Source of the DNA: Chitinophaga varians
Lineage (GTDB): Bacteria > Bacteroidota > Bacteroidia > Chitinophagales > Chitinophagaceae
Reading direction: 5' to 3'
NCBI RefSeq assembly: GCF_012641275.1
Contig: NZ_JABAIA010000002.1
Location: 744,001-808,000 of the forward strand
Length of the DNA stretch: 64,000 bases
The translations under genes and the position numbers were made by a program. The notes under the pieces were generated by a model. The model had not been told where the DNA came from and made no database searches. It saw only the letters and a program-made list of their open reading frames with translations. Positions 44,741-52,416 of the stretch are shown piece by piece. The stretch's first letter is position 1; each line of letters begins with the position of its first letter.

Positions 44741-45136
44741 ATGAATTTACGCAGGAGAAATAAGAAACACGTGGAAATGCACAACTCGGCGCTGAATGAT
44801 ATCCTTTTCATTCTGCTGTTGTTCTTCCTGATTGTTTCCACGCTGGCCAATCCCAACGTCATCAAGCTGATGTTGCCTAAAGCCCAGAGCAATACCAAAG
44901 CCAAACAAACGGTGGTGGTGAGCATCAACGAAAAACATGAGTTCTTCGTAGGCACCACCAAAGTGCCTTTTGAAGGCCTTAAACAAGCGCTGGCCCCGGC
45001 TGTCGCCAATGAAAAGGTAGATCCCACCATTGTGATCAATGCTGAAAAATCAGTGCCGATAGAAGATGTGGTGAACGTGATGGAGGTGGCCAAGCAGATA
45101 GGCGCAAAAGTGGTGCTGGCAACAGCTAAAAAATAA
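44741..45136 (+). CDS. exbD: ExbD/TolR family biopolymer transport protein
   Basis: A 131-residue protein with one N-terminal transmembrane helix (LNDILFILLLFFLIVSTLANP). The family usually has a proton-carrying Asp in this helix (DILFILL here). A periplasmic ExbD domain (VVVSINEKHEFFVG; PTIVINAEKSVPIEDVVNVMEVAKQIGA) follows. It works with the ExbB protein. The AA of its TAA stop is the first two bases of repeat element D. Confidence 0.93.
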   Translation: MNLRRRNKKHVEMHNSALNDILFILLLFFLIVSTLANPNVIKLMLPKAQSNTKAKQTVVVSINEKHEFFVGTTKVPFEGLKQALAPAVANEKVDPTIVINAEKSVPIEDVVNVMEVAKQIGAKVVLATAKK

Positions 45137-45253
45137 TTACGAATTACGAATTACAAATTACGAATTGAGGGCTTTCTTATAGCGAGGTTACTTAAAATGA
45201 CCTTTCCATAAGAAAGCCCTCAATTCGTAATTTGTAATTCGTAATTCGTAATT
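45135..45253. repeat. intergenic inverted-repeat element, copy D (perfect 46-bp arms)
   Basis: The arms 45135-45180 and 45208-45253 are exact reverse complements over 46 bp, with a 27-nt loop. From the outside in they read AATTAC, GAATTAC, GAATTAC, AAATTAC, GAATTGAGGGCTTTCTTAT. The left end overlaps the exbD stop, and the right arm contains the prmC stop and the last ten prmC codons. This is the best-preserved copy. Confidence 0.97.
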
Positions 45254-46095
45254 GCCTTTACCATTCTGTCTTTGCCGAACATGTCCTGCCGGAGCGTTAC
45301 CTCCCTGAACCCCAGTGATTGCAGCAGTTGCACTACTTCCTGTCCCAGTGATTCATTGATCTCAAAGTAAAGCGCGCCGCCCGGGTTGAGCTTCTGCAGC
45401 GCGGTACGGGCGATATGCCGGTAAAACAGCAGCGCGTCATTGTCCGGCACAAAAAGCGCGATGGACGGTTCAAAGCCCCATACCTGTTGCTGCATGGTGG
45501 CCTGTTCGCTTTGTGTGATGTAGGGCGGATTGCTGACGATCACGTCGAAGGCCGGCAATGTGGCCATTTGCTGCTCATCGAGGGCGCTGAGGCAGGAGAA
45601 TTCCACCTCCAGCCGCAGCCTGACAGCGTTTCCACGGGCAACGGCCAGGGCTTCTTCGCTGATGTCGATCGCGGATACCACAGCAGCGGGGATGTTCTGT
45701 TTTAATGCCAGCGGGATACAGCCGCTGCCGGTGCCGATGTCCAGCAGATGCGGGTGGGGATGCCCTGCCAGGTCCTGTATGATCCAGGCTACCAGTTCTT
45801 CTGTTTCTGGCCTCGGGATCAGCACGTGATGGTTGACAGCCAGCTCCATGCCGTAAAACCAGCCGGAACCGGTGACATATTGTACCGGCTCCATCCGTTG
45901 CAGGGCTTCTATGGCGCTTTTGAGCCGGGTATTCTGATCAGGCGTCAATAATTTGGCTTTATGCACAAGGCGGTCCAGTTTATTCATGCCCGTTATATGC
46001 TCCAGCACAATATGGGCTATATTGGCGGCTTCGCGCGCATCGTATAAATCGCCTATGGCACCTGTGATATAGGTAAAGGCTGTTTGTATTGTCAA
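45220..46095 (-). CDS. prmC: peptide chain release factor N5-glutamine methyltransferase
   Basis: A 291-residue enzyme that methylates the GGQ glutamine of release factors. An N-terminal helical domain (about 1-80) is followed by LLDIGTGSGCIPLALKQNIP (about 115) and the catalytic IVSNPPYITQ (NPPY, about 187). FREVTLRQDMFGKDRMVKA forms the end of the normal fold. The last ten residues (ITNYELQITN) are encoded by repeat element D and are probably not part of the ancestral protein. Confidence 0.96.
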   Translation of the reverse strand: MTIQTAFTYITGAIGDLYDAREAANIAHIVLEHITGMNKLDRLVHKAKLLTPDQNTRLKSAIEALQRMEPVQYVTGSGWFYGMELAVNHHVLIPRPETEELVAWIIQDLAGHPHPHLLDIGTGSGCIPLALKQNIPAAVVSAIDISEEALAVARGNAVRLRLEVEFSCLSALDEQQMATLPAFDVIVSNPPYITQSEQATMQQQVWGFEPSIALFVPDNDALLFYRHIARTALQKLNPGGALYFEINESLGQEVVQLLQSLGFREVTLRQDMFGKDRMVKAITNYELQITN

Positions 46096-46167
46096 ATTTG
46101 ATGATTTAAGAATCAGCCGGAAAATACAAACCAGGAGGTGATTGGCATTTTCCGTCGGCTAAAAACG

Positions 46168-46175
46168 TAATTTTG
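46168..46175 (+). promoter_or_regulatory. -7 element of ribD
   Basis: TAATTTTG matches TAnnTTTG, 27 bp before ATG 46203. A TTG at 46142-46144 is 23 bp upstream, slightly far. No FMN riboswitch is seen. Confidence 0.4.
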
Positions 46176-46202
46176 GCAAAAATATTACTTTAACAGGGTA
46201 TC

Positions 46203-47243
46203 ATGAATAGCACAGACCATGAAATTTTTATGAGGCGGTGCCTGGAGCTGGCCGCCATGGGTCGTGGCCATGCGGCGCCTAACCCGGTGGTAGGGGCGGT
46301 GCTGGTGCATCAGGGCCGTATCATCGGGGAAGGTTACCACCGGCAATATGGTCAGGCACATGCGGAAGTGAACTGTGTGAACAGCGTTACGGCAGAAGAC
46401 AGGCCCCTCATTCAGCGGGCCACGATGTATGTAAGCCTTGAACCCTGTGCGCATCATGGTAAAACGCCGCCCTGCGCAGATCTGATCGTGTCAGAAAAAA
46501 TCCCGGAAGTAGTGATCGGTTGTGTGGACACTTTCTCTGCGGTGGCCGGCAAAGGGATCGAAAAACTGAAAAAGGCAGGCATAAAAGTACATACCGGTGT
46601 GCTGGAAACAGCCTGCAGGGCTATCAACCGCCGCTTCTTTACGTTTCATGAGCAGCAACGGCCCTATATCATCCTGAAATGGGCGCAGAGCCGCAATGGC
46701 TTTATGGCCGGTCCCGACGGCGCGCCGGTGCGTATCTCCAACCACTGGAGCGACCGCCTGGTACATCGCTGGCGCAGTGAGGAGATGGCTATTCTGGTAG
46801 GCACCCGCACGGCCATCCTCGATAACCCTCAACTGAATACGCGGCTGTGGCCCGGTAAGGACCCGGTGCGACTGGTCATCGACAGAACGCTGGCGGTTCC
46901 CCGAACACATCACCTGTGGGATGGCAGTATTCCTACCATCTTTATCACGGCGGAAAAAACAACGGATGAAAAAGCAGACCTGCTGACACTCGATTTTACG
47001 GCGCCATTACTGCCACAACTCATGCAACACCTCCACCAGCGCCAGATACAGAGCGTATTGGTGGAAGGCGGCCCTTACGTGTTGCAACGTTTCCTGGAAA
47101 CAGACCTTTGGGACGAAGCGCGCGTTATAACGGGAACGAATACACTGTCTGATGGACTGCCGGCGCCGGTACTAAGACAGGCTGCGGTGGAAGAGACTTT
47201 ACACCTGGAAGGTGACCGTATCGACATTTACCGTCGTGGTTAA
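46203..47243 (+). CDS. ribD: bifunctional riboflavin biosynthesis deaminase/reductase
   Basis: A 346-residue fusion. The N-terminal cytidine-deaminase-like domain has zinc ligands in HAEVNCV (about 52) and PCAHHGKTPPCADLI (about 80). The C-terminal reductase domain (about 150-346) includes KWAQSRNGFMAG and LVGTRTAILDNPQLNTR, followed by VEGGPYVLQRFLE. It carries out two consecutive steps from the GTP cyclohydrolase II product. Other rib genes are not adjacent. A YigZ-family gene follows 33 bp downstream. Confidence 0.96.
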   Translation: MNSTDHEIFMRRCLELAAMGRGHAAPNPVVGAVLVHQGRIIGEGYHRQYGQAHAEVNCVNSVTAEDRPLIQRATMYVSLEPCAHHGKTPPCADLIVSEKIPEVVIGCVDTFSAVAGKGIEKLKKAGIKVHTGVLETACRAINRRFFTFHEQQRPYIILKWAQSRNGFMAGPDGAPVRISNHWSDRLVHRWRSEEMAILVGTRTAILDNPQLNTRLWPGKDPVRLVIDRTLAVPRTHHLWDGSIPTIFITAEKTTDEKADLLTLDFTAPLLPQLMQHLHQRQIQSVLVEGGPYVLQRFLETDLWDEARVITGTNTLSDGLPAPVLRQAAVEETLHLEGDRIDIYRRG

Positions 47244-47276
47244 AAAAGAATATTCTGGTTTTTCTAAAATATATAG

Positions 47277-47876
47277 ATGGAGGTTTATTTTACGATTGAT
47301 AAAACCGCTGTTGCTGAATTCAAGGACAGGGGCAGCAAATTTCTGGCTTATGTGTTTCCCGTGAAGACCCCTGAAGCGGTGAAGGATTGTCTGATGGAAG
47401 TGAAAAAAGAGCATCCCAAAGCCACCCACCATTGTTATGCTTACCGCTTAGGTACGGACGGACTTCAGTTTCGTGCCAATGATGACGGAGAACCTTCCGG
47501 TTCTGCGGGCAAACCTATCCTCGGGCAGATAGACAGTAAACAGTTGACGGATGTGCTGATCGTGGTGGTGCGGTATTTTGGCGGTACCCTGCTGGGTGTT
47601 CCCGGGCTGATCAATGCCTATAAGATGAGTGCTGCCATGGTATTGCAGCTGGTGCCGGCGGTCCAGAAGAACATAGAATCAAAATATCATCTCACTTTCG
47701 ACTACACCATCATGAATGACGTGATGATCGTTGTGAAACAAAATAATTGCACCGTGCTGGCGCAGGAACTGCAGCTCTTTTGTACTATGGACATAGGAGT
47801 GCCCCGGGCGAACGAAGAGTTGTGCCTTTTACGCCTTCGCGACATTCACGGACTGGAGATAAAGACGTTGAAATAG
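47277..47876 (+). CDS. YigZ/IMPACT family protein
   Basis: This 199-residue protein has the UPF0029 N-terminal domain with FKDRGSKFLAYVFPV. HPKATHHCYAYRLG and NDDGEPSGSAGKPILGQI follow, and VVVRYFGGTLLGVPGLINAYK completes the domain. A ferredoxin-like C-terminal domain follows. Its relatives are linked to translation regulation (IMPACT), but the bacterial role is unknown. Confidence 0.92.
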   Translation: MEVYFTIDKTAVAEFKDRGSKFLAYVFPVKTPEAVKDCLMEVKKEHPKATHHCYAYRLGTDGLQFRANDDGEPSGSAGKPILGQIDSKQLTDVLIVVVRYFGGTLLGVPGLINAYKMSAAMVLQLVPAVQKNIESKYHLTFDYTIMNDVMIVVKQNNCTVLAQELQLFCTMDIGVPRANEELCLLRLRDIHGLEIKTLK

Positions 47877-48043
47877 CGGCAGCATGTTTCCCTGTCAGAT
47901 GAAAATCGGCAAACAGTTCAAAACAGAGATAAGGCGATTGGGAGGCTTCCGGGGTGTCCAATTTAACGCATGCTCTTTTTAATAACAGCACGGTGGCCAC
48001 GGCGGCCGCTGCAATTAAGAAGAATCGATAACGTTTCAACATA
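47785..48043 (-). CDS. possible small membrane protein, low confidence
   Basis: An 85-residue frame from ATG 48043 starts with a basic stretch and one strong hydrophobic helix (KRYRFFLIAAAAVATVLLLKRA). The second half is compositionally poor and overlaps the 3' end of the YigZ gene on the other strand by 92 bp. No promoter box is seen. The N-terminal half looks protein-like, so a small membrane peptide is possible, but chance is equally likely. The spacer 47877-48304 holds nothing else besides repeat element E. Confidence 0.25.
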
Positions 48044-48192
48044 GTTGTAATATTAGGGTGATAACGAGGGACGATAAAAGAATATGCCAGAAATAGATTT
48101 GTTGAAAATGAATAAGTTATACAGCAGATAGGTCGATAAGATTGTCCGAACACGAAAGCCGAACGTCCAAAACCGGACAAAATCACGAAATC

Positions 48193-48306
48193 AATTACAA
48201 ATTACGAATTAGGAATTACGAATGAAGGGCTTTCTTATAGAACGGTTAATTATTAACATTTCTATAAGAAAGCCCTTTATGTTTGTTGGGTTGTAACTCG
48301 GGAATT
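48193..48306. repeat. intergenic inverted-repeat element, copy E
   Basis: The core arms AAGGGCTTTCTTATAGAA (48225-48242) and its exact complement (48260-48277) form an 18-bp stem. The inner palindrome GTTAATTATTAAC sits in the loop. Outside, the left has three to four 7-bp units (AATTAC, AAATTAC, GAATTAG, GAATTAC); the right side has decayed (GTTGTAACTCGGGAATT). The right end overlaps the TAA stop of hbd. Confidence 0.88.
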
Positions 48307-49189
48307 AAAACCGGGGACTAACCACAAGATCTTTGCTGCCAGGGGTGTATTTATAGAAACCTTCCCCGCTCTTTACGCCCAGGTATCCGGCGGTGACCAT
48401 GTTCACCAGCAGGGGGCAGGGCGCATATTTCGGATTGCCAAAGCCATCATGTAACACATTGAGGATGGACAGGCATACGTCCAGCCCGATGAAGTCTGCC
48501 AGTTGCAGTGGTCCCATCGGATGGGCCATGCCGAGTTTCATCACTGTATCTATTTCTGCCACGCCGGCCACGCCTTCAAAAAGTGAATAGATGGCTTCAT
48601 TGATCATGGGCATGAGGATACGGTTGGCGATGAAGCCGGGATAGTCGTTCACCACGCAGGGCACTTTGCCCAGCTTTTCGGAGAGGGCCACAATTTCCTG
48701 TGTGATGCTCTTATCTGTAGCATAGCCGTTGATGATCTCCACCAGTTTCATTACAGGCACCGGGTTCATAAAGTGCATGCCGATTACTTTTGCCGGCCGT
48801 TTGGTGGCGGCAGCAATTTTGGTGATGGAGATGGAAGAGGTATTGGTGGCCAGTATAGCGTCTGGGTGTGCATGCTCATCGAGTTCCTGGAATATTTTCA
48901 GTTTCAGCGCTACATTTTCAGTAGCCGCTTCCACTACGAGCGATACGTCTCTTACGCCATCAGGAATAGAAGTGAGAGGATTGATATTGGCGATCGTTTG
49001 TGCTTTCTGTACCTCGGAAACAGTGCCCTTGGACACTTGTCTGTCAAGGTTCTTGCTGATGGTCTGTATGGCCTTTTCGAGAGCTGCAGCTGATACATCT
49101 ATCAGGTTTACCGCATAGCCATTCTGGGCAAATACGTGCGCTATACCATTGCCCATGGTGCCCGCGCCTATAACCGCTACTTTTTGCAT
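48305..49189 (-). CDS. hbd: 3-hydroxybutyryl-CoA dehydrogenase
   Basis: A 294-residue NAD-dependent dehydrogenase. The Rossmann motif VAVIGAGTMGNGIAHVFAQNG opens the protein, ATNTSSISITKIAAAT lies near 115, and the catalytic histidine is in IGMHFMNPVPVMKLVEII (about 138). A helical C-terminal domain ends in HPMGPLQLADFIGLDVCL. It oxidises 3-hydroxyacyl-CoA, in either beta-oxidation, aromatic catabolism or butyrate metabolism. No partner thiolase or crotonase is adjacent. Confidence 0.94.
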   Translation of the reverse strand: MQKVAVIGAGTMGNGIAHVFAQNGYAVNLIDVSAAALEKAIQTISKNLDRQVSKGTVSEVQKAQTIANINPLTSIPDGVRDVSLVVEAATENVALKLKIFQELDEHAHPDAILATNTSSISITKIAAATKRPAKVIGMHFMNPVPVMKLVEIINGYATDKSITQEIVALSEKLGKVPCVVNDYPGFIANRILMPMINEAIYSLFEGVAGVAEIDTVMKLGMAHPMGPLQLADFIGLDVCLSILNVLHDGFGNPKYAPCPLLVNMVTAGYLGVKSGEGFYKYTPGSKDLVVSPRF

Positions 49190-49228
49190 GGAGATTATTT
49201 TGGTTCTGAATTATAGAGCAATATAAAC

Positions 49229-49324
49229 AATTACGAATTACGGATGACGAAAGAAGGGCTGTCTTACAGAACGGCTACCAAATAACCTTTCCATAAAACA
49301 GCCCTTAATCTGTTATTCGTAATT
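49229..49324. repeat. intergenic inverted-repeat element, copy F
   Basis: AATTACGAATTACG...AGAAGGGCTGT (from 49229) pairs with ACAGCCCTTAATCTGTTATTCGTAATT (ending 49324). The conserved core GTCTTACAGAACGGCTACCAAATAACC lies between them. The right end overlaps the TAA stop (49323-49325) of the minus-strand gene, and the left end faces the start of hbd 40 bp away. Confidence 0.88.
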
Positions 49325-49979
49325 AATAATCGTCTTTTCGTTTGAAATCACCCCGTTTCCAGGCCTGGATAAACTGTGCCCAGGCGAGAGGGTTGAAAAT
49401 ATTTTGTGGTGGTGGCTGGCCGGCGTAGTACAGGGATTGCGCCTGTTTGTTGAGGTACATGTTCGTGCCTTCTGCACCATCGACGGGCGTAAAGCGGGTC
49501 ATGGCCCTGAGACGGGCGTTTTCCGTGTTTTTACGGGCTATTTCGTATGCATCGTCCGGGATGTCCATGCTGGCGAACGCTCTTTCAAACTCCTGCCGGT
49601 TGAGGTAGGGTTTGATGATGGTTACCGGAAGATAGGTAGTATCCTCCACCATCAGTTGTATGAGGGAGAAATTATTGCCTTTGAGTGTGGTTGGTATTTT
49701 ATAGTCTTTCTTTTTGAAACCTACCGCGCTGAAAGTGAGGGTGTCACCTTTAAAAACCACGATAGAGAAGACGCCGGCGGAATTGGAAATGGTACCGCGG
49801 CCCTGGCCTCTGACGAGGACGCTGACGGCTGGTACGGCCCGCAGGCTGTCAGCAGTCATGGTGATCCCTGAAATTTGAATTACGCTGTCCCTGAAATCCG
49901 CAATTTGGGCTTTCAACAGGAAAGGAGATAAAAGGAACACCAGGATAAGTGACAGTATGTAGGATCTTTTGTGATGCAT
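49323..49979 (-). CDS. secreted CarboxypepD_reg-like domain protein
   Basis: A 218-residue protein with a signal peptide ending LLKAQ. Residues about 30-115 form a carboxypeptidase-regulatory-like beta-sandwich (AVPAVSVLVRGQGRGTISNSAGVFSI, GDTLTFSAVGFKKKDY). This module is common at the N-terminus of SusC-like proteins but here stands alone. The C-terminal half is polar and ends in RGDFKRKDDY. Probably periplasmic; function unknown. Confidence 0.8.
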   Translation of the reverse strand: MHHKRSYILSLILVFLLSPFLLKAQIADFRDSVIQISGITMTADSLRAVPAVSVLVRGQGRGTISNSAGVFSIVVFKGDTLTFSAVGFKKKDYKIPTTLKGNNFSLIQLMVEDTTYLPVTIIKPYLNRQEFERAFASMDIPDDAYEIARKNTENARLRAMTRFTPVDGAEGTNMYLNKQAQSLYYAGQPPPQNIFNPLAWAQFIQAWKRGDFKRKDDY

Positions 49980-50045
49980 GCCGGCCCTAAGATATAGAAA
50001 TTTAATTTACTTGTCTCCCTGCGACGGATGAACGCGAAGAAGAGT

Positions 50046-50077
50046 TTGTAAATTAACTTCCAATTGGGTTAACTTTG
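50046..50077 (+). promoter_or_regulatory. apbC promoter
   Basis: TTG (50046-50048, within TTTG) and TAACTTTG (50070-50077) are 21 bp apart, a full Bacteroidota promoter. The leader to ATG 50108 is about 25 nt. Confidence 0.7.
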
Positions 50078-50107
50078 CAGGCAGGAATCGAATTTTAACA
50101 ACAATTT

Positions 50108-51205
50108 ATGATGACGAAAGAGCAGATTTTACAGGCCCTGAGCAACGTCGAAGAACCCGATCTGGGAAAGGATCTGGTGACGTTGAACATGGTAAAAGAT
50201 ATAGAGATAAACGGCAATAAGGTGAAGTTTACGGTAGTGCTGACAACACCGGCCTGCCCGTTGAAGGATCTTATCAGGAACGCATGTGTCAATGCCATTC
50301 ATATGATGGTGAGCAAGGACGCGGAAGTGGAAGTGGTGATGACGGCCAATGTGAGCTCGCGCCGTACGGAAGGTAAAGGTGTACTGGCCGGCGTTAAAAA
50401 TATTATTGTCGTGGCTTCCGGTAAAGGTGGCGTGGGCAAATCTACCGTGGCGGCCAATCTGGCGCTGGCACTGGGCCGTGATGGCGCCCGTGTGGGCCTG
50501 ATGGACGCTGATATCTACGGACCGTCCGTTCCCATTATGTTTGGCCTCCGTGGCGAAAGACCGATGATGGTAGAGGTGGAAGGTAAAGGCATGATCCAGC
50601 CGATAGAGAAATTTGGCATTAAAGTGATGTCTATCGGCCTGCTGATCGATGAAAGACAGGCCGTGGTTTGGCGTGGCCCGATGGCCAGCAGCGCCCTCCG
50701 CCAGTTCCTCACCGATGTATACTGGGGCGAGCTGGACTATCTGGTGATCGATATGCCTCCCGGTACCGGTGATATCCACCTGACGCTGGTACAAACCGTA
50801 CCGGTAACCGGCGCGGTGATGGTGACCACCCCGCAGGACGTGGCACTGGTAGATGTACAGAAAGGCATCGCCATGTTCAACGGCCAGCAGATTAATGTGC
50901 CTATCCTGGGACTGGTGGAAAATATGGCCTATTTCACACCGGCAGAGCTGCCGGAGAACAAATACTATATCTTCGGAAAAGAAGGTGGCAAAAAACTGGC
51001 GGAAGACCTGGAAATACCATTCCTGGGCCAGATCCCGCTGGTACAAAGCATCCGCGAAGGCGGCGACAGCGGTCAGCCCGCTATGGCCAGCGATGATAAA
51101 ATTACCCGCAAAGCCTTCCTGGACGTGGCCGGCGCCGCTGCCAGAAGCATAGCCATGCGTAACGCTAATATTGCACCCACCAAAATTGTGGATGTGATCG
51201 TATAA
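50108..51205 (+). CDS. apbC: iron-sulfur cluster carrier ATPase (ApbC/Mrp)
   Basis: A 365-residue protein: N-terminal DUF59/MIP18 domain (about 1-90, with LTTPACPLKDLIRNACV) and a deviant Walker A ParA-type ATPase (VVASGKGGVGKSTVAANLALALG, about 104). DADIYGPSVPIMFGL and DYLVIDMPPGTGDIHLTL follow. It transfers Fe-S clusters to apo-proteins. The usual CxxC after the NM motif is missing: the segment reads NMAYFTPAELPENKYYIFG (about 271), so cluster binding must use other residues or be different. Start at 50108 or the next codon, both ATG. Confidence 0.93.
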   Translation: MMTKEQILQALSNVEEPDLGKDLVTLNMVKDIEINGNKVKFTVVLTTPACPLKDLIRNACVNAIHMMVSKDAEVEVVMTANVSSRRTEGKGVLAGVKNIIVVASGKGGVGKSTVAANLALALGRDGARVGLMDADIYGPSVPIMFGLRGERPMMVEVEGKGMIQPIEKFGIKVMSIGLLIDERQAVVWRGPMASSALRQFLTDVYWGELDYLVIDMPPGTGDIHLTLVQTVPVTGAVMVTTPQDVALVDVQKGIAMFNGQQINVPILGLVENMAYFTPAELPENKYYIFGKEGGKKLAEDLEIPFLGQIPLVQSIREGGDSGQPAMASDDKITRKAFLDVAGAAARSIAMRNANIAPTKIVDVIV

Positions 51206-51213
51206 TACTTGTT

Positions 51214-51271
51214 CATTTAGATATTTGATTATTTAATTATTTTAAGGATTAAATAATCAAATAATTAGATG
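51214..51271. repeat. 24-bp AT-rich inverted repeat after apbC
   Basis: The arms 51214-51237 and 51248-51271 are reverse complements with three mismatches (core TATTTGATTATTTAAT). The loop is 10 nt. It starts 8 bp after the apbC stop and shares the TATTTG.TTATTT motif with the hairpin at 39459. A classical terminator follows at once. Confidence 0.85.
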
Positions 51272-51280
51272 TCATACCTG

Positions 51281-51328
51281 ACAGCGAAAATGAAGTGGTG
51301 TCGCCACGGCATTTTCGCTGTTTTTTTT
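51281..51328 (+). terminator. Rho-independent terminator after apbC
   Basis: A 12-bp stem (ACAGCGAAAATG / CATTTTCGCTGT) encloses a second hairpin (GTGG-N5-CCAC) and is followed by eight T. The 304-bp spacer 51206-51509 holds only the upstream inverted repeat, this terminator and the pyrF promoter region. Confidence 0.9.
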
Positions 51329-51482
51329 GGAAAATCTTCATTCTTTTTTTCCTTATCTTTAGTTGAATCTTCCTCCGAAATGATTGTCGGTAAAGCATAA
51401 CGACCACAACAACTACCACACAGTAAAATATTTTAGAGGTAATCATAATATGTTTAAACTGCTGCAATGCTTAAGTTTTACT

Positions 51483-51490
51483 TAACTTTG
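51483..51490 (+). promoter_or_regulatory. -7 element of pyrF
   Basis: TAACTTTG matches TAnnTTTG and lies 19 bp before ATG 51510. No TTG at the -33 position; TGTTTA near 51451 is the closest. Confidence 0.5.
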
Positions 51491-51509
51491 CGCCCCAAAT
51501 AAACCGACT

Positions 51510-52331
51510 ATGAATCGACAGGAATTGGTGAATCTTATTAAGGAAAAACAATCTTATCTGTGCGTAGGATTGGATACAGACATGCAAAAGATTCCAAAAC
51601 ACCTGCTGTCTCACGCAGATCCGGTGTTTGCCTTTAACAAGGCAATTATTGACGCCACCAAAGACCTTTGCGTGGCGTATAAAATCAATACGGCCTTTTA
51701 CGAATGTATGGGCATCCGCGGATGGGAAAGCCTGCAGCGTACGGTAGAATATATCCCTTCCGGTATCTTTACCATCGCCGATGCTAAACGCGGCGATATC
51801 GGCAATACTTCCACCCAATACGCCAAAACTTTTTTTGATACGTATAAGTTTGATTCCGTTACGGTAGCTCCTTATATGGGGAAAGACAGCGTATTGCCAT
51901 TCCTCCAGTTCCCGGAGAAATGGACCATTCTCCTCGGGCTTACTTCCAATGAAGGCAGCCAGGACTTCCAGCTGCAACAGGCGGGAGATGAGCTGCTGTT
52001 TGAAAAAGTGATAAAAACAGCGATGGAGTGGGGCACCCCGGACAACCTGATGTTTGTGGTGGGCGCTACCCAATCCGCTCAACTGGGCTATATCCGTAAA
52101 ATGGCACCAGACAACTTTTTCCTGGTGCCGGGCGTAGGCGCCCAGGGAGGCAGCCTGCAGGAAATATCCACACAGGCCATGAACAAAGACTGCGGCCTGC
52201 TCGTCAACGTGAGCCGTGGTATTATCTATGCCGGCAACGGTGAAGACTTTGCCACCGATGCCCGTAATGCCGCCCTGCAATACCAGCAGGAAATGGCCAC
52301 TTACCTCAATCAGACAACTGTCAGCCTCTGA
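51510..52331 (+). CDS. pyrF: orotidine 5'-phosphate decarboxylase (long, type 2 form)
   Basis: A 273-residue TIM barrel catalysing the last step of UMP synthesis. The N-terminal [18 protein letters not shown] and the catalytic [17 protein letters not shown] (Lys and Asp, about 90) mark the family. [19 protein letters not shown] is the long-form insert, and [14 protein letters not shown] binds phosphate. The length fits the PyrF subfamily 2. No other pyr gene is adjacent. Confidence 0.96.
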   Translation: MNRQELVNLIKEKQSYLCVGLDTDMQKIPKHLLSHADPVFAFNKAIIDATKDLCVAYKINTAFYECMGIRGWESLQRTVEYIPSGIFTIADAKRGDIGNTSTQYAKTFFDTYKFDSVTVAPYMGKDSVLPFLQFPEKWTILLGLTSNEGSQDFQLQQAGDELLFEKVIKTAMEWGTPDNLMFVVGATQSAQLGYIRKMAPDNFFLVPGVGAQGGSLQEISTQAMNKDCGLLVNVSRGIIYAGNGEDFATDARNAALQYQQEMATYLNQTTVSL

Positions 52332-52416
52332 TACTGACAATAGCCGTTGGCGTTAGCTTTTGGCCTGCTGTGAAAATTTTTTCCATAAGGCTGAAAGTTA
52401 ACCGCCACTCAGGCAG

